Source: Chara braunii (Eukaryota; Streptophyta; Charophyceae; Charales; Characeae). Taken from it: DNA of 40,054 nucleotides. The notes under the pieces are model-generated. The model made no database searches, was not told the origin of the DNA, and saw nothing but the letters and a program-made list of their open reading frames with translations. The DNA is taken from NCBI GenBank assembly GCA_003427395.1, contig BFEA01000213.1, positions 508,755 to 548,808 of the forward strand, given 5' to 3'. Both the position numbers and the translations under genes were made by a program. This document shows positions 1-9,217 of the stretch, one piece after another; within the stretch, counting starts at the first letter, position 1, and every line of letters starts with the position of its first letter.

Positions 1-58
<58 letters not shown>
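1..58. repeat. (GA)n microsatellite at window edge
   Basis: Uninterrupted GA dinucleotide repeat running from the first base to about position 58. It is cut by the window edge, so its full length is unknown. There is no coding signal. Confidence 0.97.
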
Positions 59-62
<4 letters not shown>

Positions 63-146
63 CTATGCATCCATGTCTGAATGTATCTGGCGTTGTCAAT
101 GGCGCCATGTCTGAATGTATCTGGCATCCATGTCTCTCTTTCTCTC

Positions 147-249
147 TCACACACACACACATACAGCAACCAACAAGAAAACGAAAGATGATGTGAACAC
201 ACACACACACACACGCACACACATACAACACACACACACAGATGACGTG

Positions 250-307
<58 letters not shown>
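147..307. repeat. Interrupted (CA)n microsatellite
   Basis: Three CA runs (about 148-162, 197-243 with interruptions, 251-307) are separated by two copies of a short GATGATGTGAACAC / GATGACGTGAACAC spacer at about 187 and 241. The open frame across it is only Thr-His repeat and is not a gene. Confidence 0.95.
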
Positions 308-310
<3 letters not shown>

Positions 311-382
311 GTGTGCGCGTGCACCGGCGATGGCGCCAAGAAGACGCATGAAGTACCTACCATTTTCGAATTAGTACTGCCG

Positions 383-711
383 CCACTTCTCAAGGGCATC
401 ACAGAAAGATGTGTGCCCCTCGTGAGGGCATTTCAAGTATGGACCGACGAAATGCAACCAGCGGCCCAGTAAGGGCATATGGGAAAGTTACGCCCCGTGC
501 TGACAGGGGCCTGCGGAAAAGTTCACAGGCCCGAGGGGCATAATAGGGTAAGTAGGCCTTCACAGGGGCACGCCGCAAATAAATGAAAACTTCAGGGGCA
601 TTTCGAAAATGTTTTCGAAAAAAAAAAGAAAAAGAAAACTCAGCTCAAACGCAAACTTCAGGGGCATTTCGAAAATTTATGAAAAAAAAAGGAAAAAGAA
701 AACTCAGCTCA
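383..711. repeat. GGGCA-motif region with a 66-bp tandem duplication
   Basis: The motif (a/g)GGGCA(t/c) recurs about every 30-60 bases (near 393, 427, 473, 506, 535, 567, 595, 662). The last two belong to a clear tandem duplication: unit 1 at 587-652 and unit 2 at 653-711. Both run from AAACTTCAGGGGCATTTCG through an A-rich stretch to ACTCAGCTCA. No gene is seen. Confidence 0.8.
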
Positions 712-978
712 TTTGATTACGCACACCAAAGGAAGAGGCCGTGAATCCTCAACAATTGTTACTGGGGGTGACAAATCCAGAGACATATATGGCCAAAACC
801 AGAGCGCTGTCCTGATGTCTTCTGTTCTTTTCTTGACGTATGCCATGGTTTTTGCGGCAGAGAAAACGAGCCCTTCCCGGTGTTCCTCATTCCGGCAACA
901 CCAGATGGACCACAAAATAGCGGCTCGGATGGTTTCCTCCGCTCTTGCGGACGCCACAACCCCTTGCCCTAGAACCAA
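709..978 (-). pseudogene. Possible fragment of a plant LINE-type reverse transcriptase C-terminal region
   Basis: An 89-codon minus-strand frame. Its residues near 18-40 (RAAILWSIWCCRNEEHREG) resemble the 'ILW.IW..RN...F.G' block that lies downstream of the zf-RVT domain in plant non-LTR retrotransposon proteins. No RT catalytic motif is present, nothing upstream extends the similarity, and the frame is short. The match rests on one short block read by eye, so an unrelated ORF is quite possible. Confidence 0.25.
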
Positions 979-1001
979 TGTTCCCCATCAAAGGGGCGAT
1001 G

Positions 1002-1424
1002 CTAATTTTCTCTCCGATGTTCCCGAGCTCTTGCGATAGGCGGTGGGGAGGTACTTTCCACGGATTCGTTGTTTGCCACTGGTTGGTTGTTCAAATGCCA
1101 CTGCGGTTCTGGTACTCGGTTGTCATCGAACTCAATGGTTCGGATTTCTGTCGGATCTTGGCCATCTCTGATTCTCGCGGCCAGGTTCCTCTGATTCGAA
1201 TTAGGGACCTTCATCAGAGAATTGAGCTTATGATACGGTTTCCACAGGGCTTCTTCTCTGCCTCCATCAAAGTTCTGTCCTGTGACTGCAGGCCCTCCAT
1301 CATCCTCTTTCCCTCATCGTCGTCGTTCTCCTCCGCATCCTCCTGCGAGTGCAAGCCCTCCACCGTCTCCTTCTCCTCGTCGCCTTCCTGGACCTCACCG
1401 TCTCGGTTCCGTTGTTTTGCTCCT
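1002..1424 (-). CDS. Unidentified acidic ORF (possible gene fragment)
   Basis: An open minus-strand frame with a TAA just upstream of 1424 and a stop at 1002-1004. The first in-frame ATG is at about 1301, giving 99 residues, but the open frame upstream of it is also protein-like. That upstream part is very acidic (for example EGDEEKE and AEENDDDEGKRMMEG). The rest is mixed polar sequence (LWKPYHKLNSLMKVP, RTIEFDDNRVPEPQWHLNN) without low complexity. I do not recognise a family. It may be an exon, or part of the same decayed element as the frame at 709-978. There is no promoter or splice evidence. Confidence 0.25.
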
Positions 1425-1555
1425 TTTTACGATCTTCTTGCACGGGATAACCGGTCGATGAGAAGAAGAGCGGGCGACCGGGTTGGTAACGATGAAATGT
1501 CAGCGAAAGTAATGACGGAGTCGACCGAGCGTGGCGGGAGAATATTTGCGTCCGG

Positions 1556-2228
1556 GAGAGGAGGATGCCAAGACACCGAGGAGGAGGAGAGCAGAAGGAA
1601 GGAACCGGCAGTGTTTGCCTAGTTGATTTGGATAAGCTTACATGAGAGAGGAAGCGAGGGGAAAGGGGAAGAAAACTCGAGAAGGGGCACATCTATAACG
1701 ATGACGTTTCTTCTGGCGATAGGTCCGAGTAAAGGACTCTGTTCACTTACTGTCGGCGTCTTCTCCTCGATCGGCTCTTCGTCATCTATTCCGTTAAGTG
1801 AGTAGTCATCTTACCGGTATGCTTCTTCCCTGTTCCTGCTGTCACCTTCTCCTCTTCCTCCCTTCGTCTTTCTGTGCTAATGTTGTTAATTCTTTTCTTC
1901 TTGTCCGCATGTTGTCGTCCTCCCGTCCCCTCTTCTGCCTACTACTCGTTTTCATTCTTTCCTGTTCCCTCTACCATCCACGTTTGCCCTTCCCTTGTCG
2001 CCTCCCATTCCTCCATGAGCTTGTTTCCTGGGACAAAACGTTAATGGTGATGATGGAATCTGATGGAACGGCGGGAGATGATTTTTATGGTACTGCCGGA
2101 CACGAGGAGAGGAGGACGCGAAGACACCGATTTGTAGGGGACGTGAAATGGGGCGAGAAAAGGAGGGAGGGGATAATTGTCTGTTTGGGGCAGAGAACTT
2201 GAGAAGAGGCGCGTCCTTGGTGATGACG
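1556..2228. repeat. Diverged duplicated block (1556-1705 and 2104-2228)
   Basis: Two blocks about 540 bp apart share the same order of motifs: GAGAGGAGGA, GAAGACACCGA (AAGACACCGA in copy 1), a GGGGGA/GGGA purine stretch, GAAAACTcGAGAAG(A)GGC or GAACTTGAGAAGAGGC, then a conserved ATGACGT. They are clearly related but have many indels. The pyrimidine-rich DNA between them (about 1800-2040) contains no recognisable gene. Confidence 0.55.
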
Positions 2229-2640
2229 TATAGGACGAAAGATCAACCTGCAGGGTGGTGGTCTATTTTGGGCCGGATGTGCAAGGTGCTTCATGGATGA
2301 GAGGTCTACTCCAATCCTAATCGGAGAACATGTCTTATGGAAGGGAGGATGAACATGTCGGATCGCAAGGCAAGGGCAAACCGAGTGAAATATGAGCTCA
2401 GAAAGCAGAGCATCTGTAAGGACATTGGCTCTGAGGCAGTCGGATTTTCATGACGCTGCTGCCGCTCGGCTGCCTCTTGGTCACACCATTCTCTACCGCC
2501 TGCTCGGCAGTTTTCCTGATATCTCATTTTGTTTCTCGCACTTGTCACTTGCAGTTTTCTATTCTCCGATCTCTCTTTCCTCCTCTACCATCTCCAGTGC
2601 TTCTTCAGCTTGTCCGATCCTATTGCTCTTCTCAAGTGAT
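2229..2640. other. No recognisable feature
   Basis: Mixed-composition DNA. Overlapping frames on both strands (for example about 2306-2548) show no family resemblance. Nothing is called here. Confidence 0.5.
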
Positions 2641-2676
2641 CTCTCTCTCCCTCTCTCTCTCACACACACACACACA

Positions 2677-2722
<46 letters not shown>

Positions 2723-2770
2723 CAGACACAGACAGTAGCGTGCGCCGTCGCACACACGCACACAATCACG
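2641..2770. repeat. (CT)n-(CA)n compound microsatellite
   Basis: A short CT run (about 2641-2660) leads into CA repeats with a few interruptions (CTCACA, CGCACA, CAGACA). The frames across it are dipeptide repeats, not genes. Confidence 0.95.
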
Positions 2771-2903
2771 AGAGCCCCCGCGCACACAGAACCACATGCA
2801 CCAACACGGCCCCCACAGAACTCCACAAAAAGAAAAGCATGACTGTGCCAGACTGTTTCGTCGTGTGTGATGTGTGTGTGTGTGGTAGATATATATCGAT
2901 ACA

Positions 2904-2930
2904 TGTAGATAGATAGATAGATAGATATAT
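2904..2930. repeat. (GATA)n microsatellite
   Basis: About five GATA units follow an AT-rich ATATATAT stretch. This sits at the left edge of the repeat cluster that starts near 2932. Confidence 0.9.
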
Positions 2931-3143
2931 TGTCCCGTCGTTAGGCCTGTGATGTAGGAGGCGGTGCTTGCATGTGGGACTCGTCATCTAGGATCTGTTA
3001 GGTTGGTTTCCAGCTGTTTTGTTATATTTGGCTGTTTCCTTCCTCTTTCTTTGCCTCTTTGCCTTTTGGCTGTGTGCAAGTGGGTCGATATGACACACGG
3101 GGATGGGGCCAGCCCCGGCTCAACCACATCCACGTGGGTGGCC

Positions 3144-3375
3144 TTGTACGCAAGAGGTTCTCAACAGGGGGAGTTGTAAGTAAGAAGATAAAAAATGAAT
3201 TGATATCTTTCTTGTTTCCTTTTGTTTTTTTTTCGCTTTCGCCCTCTGATATCTTTGGGACGATTGTACGCAAGAGGTTCTGAACAGGGGGAGTTGTAAG
3301 TTTAAGATAAAAAATGAAATGATTTTTTTTTCTTGTTTTTTTCCCCTTTTGCGCTCTGATATCTTTGTGACGATA
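3144..3375. repeat. ~120-bp tandem duplication
   Basis: Unit 1 (3144-3263) and unit 2 (3264-3375) both begin TTGTACGCAAGAGGTTCT and carry CAACAGG/GAACAGG, GGGAGTTGTAAGT and AAGATAAAAAATGAA. Both end with the CTCTGATATCTTTG(G/T)GACGAT block. They differ by small indels in T-runs. Confidence 0.85.
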
Positions 3376-3918
3376 TATACTCCGACGTTGCTAGCTCTCT
3401 GCTTTGTAGATGATGCGGCGAGCGTTGGACCTGTACTAGCAGGCTTTTTCTTTGGTTATGGTAGAATATACTCTTTCTAAATTTTTTTTCTACCTCTTTT
3501 TCTTTGCTATGCTCTTCCCCATTGTTGGGGTATTTCGTTTTGCGGACCTACTGTATGGTTCCGTTTTTTTTACTATGGTTATTGCAGAATTTGTTTTGGT
3601 ATTTTTGGCACCTTTGTCTGCATCCCGGTTGGTTTCGTCCCGTTGTTCGGCTTACGGTAGGTGAAGCTGGAGGCGGTGATTTCATGTGGGACTTAATCCT
3701 TTTGGCAACCTAGTTGGCTGTTTCCGGTTGTTCGGCCTGTGGTGAGGGGGCAGTGCTTTTCTGTGGGAATCGTCATCTGGGATTGTCTTTTATATGTTTT
3801 TTTCGCCGTTGGTGGTGTCGCAGTATTTTAGTTTATACCAGTGAAGCATCAGAAAGATGGAAACGATACCAGTTTTTGCAACAAATAATAATGACAAAGG
3901 ATTCTTGGAGTTGATGCA

Positions 3919-4716
3919 GAGTCGCTGGTGAGTACGAATGGTTTGCTATCCGGGATTGTTTGTTTGCAGGCAAGGGTGTTTTGATATCCTGGTTGGTCTT
4001 GTCCCGTCGTTTGGCCTTTGACAGAGGGGGCGGCGCTTGCATGTGGGACTTGTCATCTAGGATCTGTTTATGTGTTTTCCCCCTGTTTCGTTATATTTGG
4101 CTGTTCCCTTCCTCTTTTCTTTGCCTATTTGCCTTTTGGCTGTGTGCAAGTGGGTCGATATGACACACGGGGGTGGGGGCAGCCGCGCTCAACCTACGGA
4201 ACATACTCACTTCATAGGAATATTGTAGAAGAAGGTGTAGATATGGGTATGGCAGACTGTCTGCACCACTTCTCGCCACTTTCTTTCAAGAACTGCTCCT
4301 CTGAACTCCACGCGCAAGAGTCGCTGGTGAGTACGAATGGTTTGCTATCTGGGATTGTTTGTTTGCAGGCAAGGGTGTTTTGATATCCTGGTTGGTCTTG
4401 TCCCGTCGTTTGGCCTTTGACAGAGGGGGCGGCGCTTGCATGTGGGACTTGTCATCTAGGATCTGTTTATGTGTTTTCCCCCTGTTTCGTTATATTTGGC
4501 TGTTCCCTTCCTCTTTTCTTTGCCTATTTGCCTTTTGGCTGTGTGCAAGTGGGTCGATATGACACACGGGGGTGGGGGCAGCCGCGCTCAACCTACGGAA
4601 CATACTCACTTCATAGGAATATTGTAGAAGAAGGTGTAGATATGGGTATGGCAGACTGTCTGCACCACTTCTCGCCACTTTCTTTCAAGAACTGCTCCTC
4701 TGAACTCCACGCGCAG
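3919..4716. repeat. Nearly perfect 399-bp tandem duplication
   Basis: Unit 1 covers 3919-4317 and unit 2 covers 4318-4716. Both start GAGTCGCTGGTGAGTACGAA and end GAACTCCACGCGCA. By eye only a base or two differ (for example CCGGG against CTGGG just after the start). The very low divergence implies a recent duplication or an assembly effect, because the neighbouring copies of the same repeat are far more diverged. Confidence 0.93.
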
Positions 4717-5236
4717 AACCTCTTGAAACTTGTTGATCCTGGAGAGGGGACTGAGGCGCTTCACCCCAGGGTGTGAGATTCCCTGAATCTCGGCAGGTGG
4801 CACTCTGTCAGTAAGACAGAAGATGAGTGCCACTGACACCCCGATTCGTTGCCACTGATAGTTGGCCAGAGTAGCCGAATTCAGGGTGTGATTGGCACTG
4901 TAGGCCAATCAATCCCAGTGCAATCCTCTGATGCTCCCGCCACTCAGTGCTTCACCACCCTCTGACGAATTTCGCCACTCTTGAGCAAAATCGCGATTCT
5001 GCAACCCCTTCAGGGTCTGGGGAAATCCACGGTACTTGCCCTTCTTGAATCAGGCACTCTCCTAAAATAGCAACGCCAGATCAGTCCAATACTGAGCCAC
5101 TGTAATAACCGCTTGGAAGTCTTCTTCTTGCCCGATTCAACACTGAAGAAGCCGAATCACCATGAAGCTTTTCTCCAGAATCTCTTCAGAAGAAGAAGAT
5201 GCCCCACTTGCGCTCAGCACCCAGTTAGTCCATTCC
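4717..5236 (-). pseudogene. Remnant internal region of a truncated LTR retroelement
   Basis: This DNA lies directly inside the primer-binding site at 5237-5255, where the leader and gag start of a minus-strand element are expected. A 100-codon frame (4606-4908) crosses its left part and continues into the 399-bp repeat, but it shows no gag, protease or RT motif. The assignment rests on position beside the PBS only. No partner LTR was seen to the left, so the element is truncated. Confidence 0.4.
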
Positions 5237-5255
5237 GATCCAAGCTCTGATACCA
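5237..5255 (-). promoter_or_regulatory. LTR-element primer-binding site (initiator tRNA-Met type)
   Basis: On the minus strand this reads TGGTATCAGAGCTTGG, the plant retrotransposon PBS complementary to the 3' end of initiator tRNA-Met. It is separated by two bases from TGTTATGAATTT at 5258, which would be the inner end of the adjacent LTR. It therefore marks a minus-strand element whose 5' LTR lies to the right. Confidence 0.75.
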
Positions 5256-5257
5256 AC

Positions 5258-6150
5258 TGTTATGAATTTGCTTGCTTGTCGATTTCAATCAACACTCACA
5301 CACAGGCGATCTCATACATGCCCATACATGCATAAGAAGAAGGGGAGAGGAGATAGAGTCACACACTGCACACAGACAGAGTAAGCAGCGGAAGGCAAAT
5401 ATGCACAGAGTGTGGAGACAACACAGTGTTTCTCTCTTTGACGATGCTCCCAACAGCCAATCATAAGAAGAACCACGAGGATCACAACAGAATGTAATCA
5501 ATTTTGAGCCAAGATCAACCCTGAACGTTACAGAGTTCTCTCCCAATGTTTCCCCACCACTGAAACCTACACCACACCCCAACTCCTACACTCTGTTAGT
5601 AGTGCCCACTGAAACGGCCTCTCAGAGGCCAGCGCCAACCAGAATGATGAAGGAGGCCAGCGCCAAGTTCCTGATGAAGATGAAGAGTCTCTGATGCCAA
5701 AAGCTGCAGTTATGGCTGCAGCGCCACTCTCTGCCACACAGCAATCTCAGAAGTAGCAGCAGCAGTGGTCCACCCACGAATGACTGTGTAGAGCCTCCGG
5801 ATAGCCCAGACGATAGCAAGCACCCTCAGGGGTGAGCGCGTGGAGGGCACCCCAGCTATGGTGGGCCCCAGAGGTCTGGCTATGGCTGTCCCTCTGACGA
5901 GGGACTCAGGATGCCGCCTGCAGTCAATCATCACCTTCCTTCCTTTCCTTGGCTCCGCCTACGCATCCTGGCAAACCAAAAGCCACCAGTTCGAAAAAGC
6001 CCCAACTAGACTGACTCAGTCCTATTAATCGCTCTAGCCTAGACCTAGACTCAGACTGGACCGAGCGGTACCATTCCAATTTCGGCCTCTAGGGCCTCTC
6101 CCTACCCGACTATAGGCTATAGGACCCGTCTATCAGCGTAGGCCTGTAGG
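5258..6150 (-). repeat. Putative 5' LTR of the truncated element (outer boundary unresolved)
   Basis: The sequence starting TGTTATG at 5258 abuts the tRNA-Met PBS, as an LTR end should. The outer (right) end was not found because no second LTR copy is in the window, so 6150 is only a guess. A partial internal duplication is visible (GAGGCCAGCGCCAAC at about 5628 and GAGGCCAGCGCCAAG at about 5651). No gene is called here. Confidence 0.4.
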
Positions 6151-6600
6151 TTCGGAGAATTTCAGACTGCACAAAAATTTAATACGCATGGAGATTATCA
6201 AAGGAACTGAACTGCGAAAAATAAAAAAATTCCGCAGGTTCGAAGAATTCCGAAACATAAAAAAAATTCGGAATTTCTCAGGTGAGAGTATGCACAGTTT
6301 GAAAACAAATGACGGCAGAGGAATTTCCCGTAAAAAGGAATTTCTGAATCTGGGAATAACGGTCACCCCCGGAATACGCGAAACTTTTTGGAAATAAGCT
6401 CGAATAAAAAATTTTGGAATTTCGACTTAACTGGGAATTGCGAAAGATGAATCGAAAAAAAATTCCGTAGTATTTCCGGATCTCCAGCACCGGAATTTCG
6501 AATTTCATAAAAAAGAAAAACGAGAATTCCCGATGCGATTTCCCACCAAAAAAAGTGGGAAAATGAAATCCAAAAGAAAAAAAAAAAATTGATTTCGGCA
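6150..6600. other. AT-rich stretch with dispersed GAATTTC/GGAATTC motifs
   Basis: The hexamer-like motif GGAATT(T/C)C or its reverse GAAATTCC occurs many times, separated by A-runs. The frames on both strands are Lys/Phe/Ile-rich and repeat with the motif, so they are not called as genes. Confidence 0.5.
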
Positions 6601-6654
6601 GTTAGGTCAAGATCCGCGATTTTGGGGACTAATTGGTGTGACCTAATCCGTCAA

Positions 6655-6664
6655 TTAATCGATT

Positions 6665-6702
<38 letters not shown>

Positions 6703-6706
6703 GATT

Positions 6707-6737
<31 letters not shown>

Positions 6738-6741
6738 GATT

Positions 6742-6772
<31 letters not shown>

Positions 6773-6841
6773 GATTAATCAATCAATCAATCAAGCAATC
6801 AATCAATGATTAATCAATCAATCAATCAATCAATCAATCAC
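6655..6841. repeat. AATC tetranucleotide array with 35-bp higher-order period
   Basis: The array is (AATC)n, regularly broken by ATGATTAATC. The breaks begin at 6701, 6736, 6771 and 6806, each exactly 35 bp apart, and the array ends at 6840/6841 where the next break would fall. The basic unit is therefore (AATC)8 plus three bases, repeated about five times. One unit carries an AAGC variant. Confidence 0.95.
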
Positions 6842-6893
6842 TTCTTTGATTGTCCCCACGCTCGTGTCAGATCAGGTTGTCCTGATTCACAAG

Positions 6894-6909
6894 CGGGGCT
6901 CCGATACCA
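6894..6909 (-). promoter_or_regulatory. Second LTR-element primer-binding site (tRNA-Met type)
   Basis: The minus strand reads TGGTATCGGAGCCCCG, the same 12-base core (TGGTATCGGAGC) found in the two full gypsy elements at 19253-19268 and 30425-30440. Three bases later the plus strand reads TGACGCATG (6913), a plausible LTR end. It marks another minus-strand element whose internal part (to the left) is now only simple repeat and AT-rich DNA. Confidence 0.65.
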
Positions 6910-6912
6910 AAC

Positions 6913-8100
6913 TGACGCATGCCCAATGGGACAATGCGTAGGGAGCCAAGGATCCGCAATGTGATGAAAAGGATTGAAATGGACAATGCAAGGTCAGCGT
7001 AGCATCAACAAGTAATGTACATTCTGATACATACAAGATGGCACAAAGTGGCGCAGTGGAAGACTTGAAGGGAATATGTGATCTGATCTGGACCGACCCG
7101 ACATCCATCATACATCGCACATGTGAGAGGGGAGGAGGGACCGCAATCACAGAAGAAAGGTCCCTCCTTCACACACATACATGGGGAGATACCATGGATG
7201 AGAGATGGGGGAAAGGGACGAGACGAAGGAGAAGGAGGCGAGGGAGTAGACCAAGATCGCGATAGTGAAGTCCAAAAATAGTCCCTTGCCGAGTGTCCAA
7301 TCAATGTCTGTCCCAGAAATGTCGAATCAGATCCTGGGCAATGTGCCCAGCATAACCTCTGCCTGTATCATCTACCGATAACCTCTCTTACTCTCGTATG
7401 TGAAGGAGAAGATAAGGAGGAGGAGGAAGGAGGAAGAAGGAGGGAGAGAGAGAGATGGAGGAGGAAGAAGAAGAAGATGCCATCCTCCTTGCTGTCTCAC
7501 CTGCAGGTAGCTGTCACCGTACTGACTGTGGTCATTGTTGTGTGCAGGTACCACGTGGAGCCGGGCTATGGCGCCAGGTAAGCTCGCTGTTTGCAGGTAA
7601 GGCCTCCGCCTCTCTCTACTACCTACACCGCTACTCCCTACTCCATAGCCTGGCGCAGAATAACGCTGCCTCCAACCAGCAGCGTGTCGCTCCAGAAGTG
7701 AGCTACTCGAACTGTCCTTGCCCAGCCGCTGCCCAGCTATTTGTAGCGCTGGGCGGGCTGGGCCTACCTGATGCTGGCCTCAGAAAAACGGCCCAGCTGG
7801 TTTGGGTCCCTACCGGACGTCCAGACCATGCTGCTGATGCAGCAAGGCGCAGAAATGCGCCTGGCCTAAAAATGGCCCGGTACCTATGCACCTAGCCCAA
7901 GGCGTCGCCTTGGGACCTGCAGGACGGAAACGACGCCTGCACCTACCGGTCTGGCACCAAAATGCGCCTAGCCTCGTTTCGGGCCTGCCTCCTGTGTACC
8001 CAGTCCCAAGGTCCGGCCTTGGGGCTGCAAGTCCGAAACGACACCTGAACAGACAAAGTAAGACAGCACACACACACAAAAAGGTAAATAAAACTACACC
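6913..8100 (-). repeat. Putative LTR-derived region next to the second PBS (outer end unresolved)
   Basis: This stretch begins with a TG dinucleotide next to the PBS. It carries features also seen in the two mapped LTRs, such as a CTATGGCGCC motif near 7567 and CCTGCAGG-type sites. The LTRs of the related elements here are 890-1165 bp, which would reach about 8000, but no second copy exists to fix the end. Purine-rich (7400-7480) and pyrimidine-rich patches give false frames. No gene is called. Confidence 0.3.
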
Positions 8101-8600
8101 TATCTAACTGGTGTGCTACCTAGGGCCTGAAGGGCCGCCATGGGCCTCCAGGGCGCGTGCTGTATGGTACGCGGCCTGGGGGCCCCTTAGCAACCGTCGG
8201 GCCCCTCAAATGGGGCCCGTGTGCAGGTGCAGCATGCAACAGAAAGCCAACGTGAACACAGTTAAGAAAGGGACTTGAGCACTTCTGCTATGCTCCTTGT
8301 TGCTTGGTATAGAGGTAAGACTGTTTCATTGTTGTCTCAAGTCGTGTTTTCATTGTTTGCAGTAGGACTAAAGCTGCTTTGATCTTGGATCGACTCATCT
8401 GAGAGTGGAATGGGACCTGTTGTGGTGAAAAGTCTCAGTTGAAAAAAAAATAAAATAAAAAAAATCAGGAGAATACGGGAATCTCAGCAAGTCAGTCAAT
8501 CAAGCGGCAGAACTCAGAAAACAGCAGATTTCTCAGCCGGCGATTTCGCAGGTCATTACACTCTGTATGTTGTAGGAAACGACTTCTTCTCGAGTTGCTC
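8100..8600. other. GC-rich then AT-rich intergenic DNA upstream of the TEX261-like gene
   Basis: The stretch 8110-8230 is rich in GGGCC-type motifs (GGGCCTGAAGGGCCGCC, GGGGGCCCC). An A-rich run (8440-8465) follows. No ORF resembles a known protein. Part of this may be promoter or 5' leader of the gene at 9218, but no core promoter element is clear. Confidence 0.4.
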
Positions 8601-8604
8601 TGGA

Positions 8605-8835
8605 ATGGCAGTATCGATGAAGAATAAATTGATTGATAGCATCCAGTGGTGTTTGCATGGTCTGTGCATTGCAGCATACAGATCTTTGAGGCTGCTAGGG
8701 CGACCACTGGAAGTTAGGGATGACGCAGGGCTTCCACTTGGTGGATGTGTAAACAAGGACGTGGGTGGTTATGAATTCCTGCGGGAAGTTAGTGGTGCCA
8801 AACTAGAGAACGATGCTACTGGAGAAGTGGAATGA
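8605..8835 (+). CDS. Small unidentified ORF upstream of the TEX261-like gene
   Basis: A 76-residue frame starting MAVSMKNKLIDSIQW, with a hydrophobic centre (CLHGLCIAAYRSLRLLG) and a polar, acidic C-terminus. Composition is not low-complexity, unlike most other short frames in the window. I recognise no family. It could be an upstream ORF in the leader of the gene at 9218, a small gene, or chance. Confidence 0.22.
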   Translation: MAVSMKNKLIDSIQWCLHGLCIAAYRSLRLLGRPLEVRDDAGLPLGGCVNKDVGGYEFLREVSGAKLENDATGEVE

Positions 8836-8887
8836 CGAATACTTGTTTCCATCAGACAGCTCGAGGAGCACAGCAAGGAAGCGTGCA

Positions 8888-9217
8888 CCCCTTTCCTACA
8901 TTGCTGTCTGCTTTACCAAGAGTTAGAACACAAGCAGAGTGCCTTGTGGTGGTGGGGAGGAAGGGAGGAAAGAGAGAGAAGGGCAGGCGGGCTGTGGGCA
9001 GAAGGGAGACAGACAGACATACATTCAGACAGACAGGCAGAAGGCTGGAGGAAACCCTTTGCTACATTGCTGTCTGCTTTAGCAAGAGTCAGAACACAAG
9101 CGGAGTGCCTTTTGGTGGTGGGGAGGAAGGAAGGAAAGGGAGAGGAGCGGGTGGGCTGTGAGCAGAAGGGAGACAGACAGACATTCATTCAGACAGACAG
9201 TCAGAAGGCTGGAGGAA
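8888..9217. repeat. 166-bp tandem duplication ending at a start codon
   Basis: Unit 1 (8888-9053) and unit 2 (9054-9217) both run from CCCTTTnCTACATTGCTG through a GGAGGAAGG purine stretch and GACAGACAGACAT to GAAGGCTGGAGGAAA. They are similar throughout, with scattered substitutions. The base after unit 2 is the A of the ATG of the TEX261-like gene, so the immediate 5' untranslated region of that gene consists of this duplication. Confidence 0.9.

Larger units (their letters stand above)
2932..4716. repeat. Cluster of five diverged copies of a ~75-bp repeat
   Basis: A module of about 75 bp (GTCCCGTCGTTnGGCC..., a GGCGGTGCTTGCATGTGGGAC core, then CGTCATCTAGGATCTG) occurs near 2932, 3631, 3722, 3992 and 4391. 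The copies at 2932, 3992 and 4391 continue into a shared downstream block that includes TTTTGGCTGTGTGCAAGTGGGTCGATATG (shown here as a motif, not a coding claim). The copies at 3631 and 3722 are shorter and more diverged. No coding gene is evident. The short frames repeated across it come from the duplication itself. Confidence 0.7.

Noticed and set aside
6188-6397. Lys-rich frame in the GAATTTC region
   Set aside because: Its codons follow a repeated motif and there is an equally long frame on the opposite strand.
8314-8364. Possible short intron (GGTAAGAC ... TTTGCAG) upstream of the TEX261-like gene
   Set aside because: It would be only about 50 bases long, and nothing else supports a transcript there.
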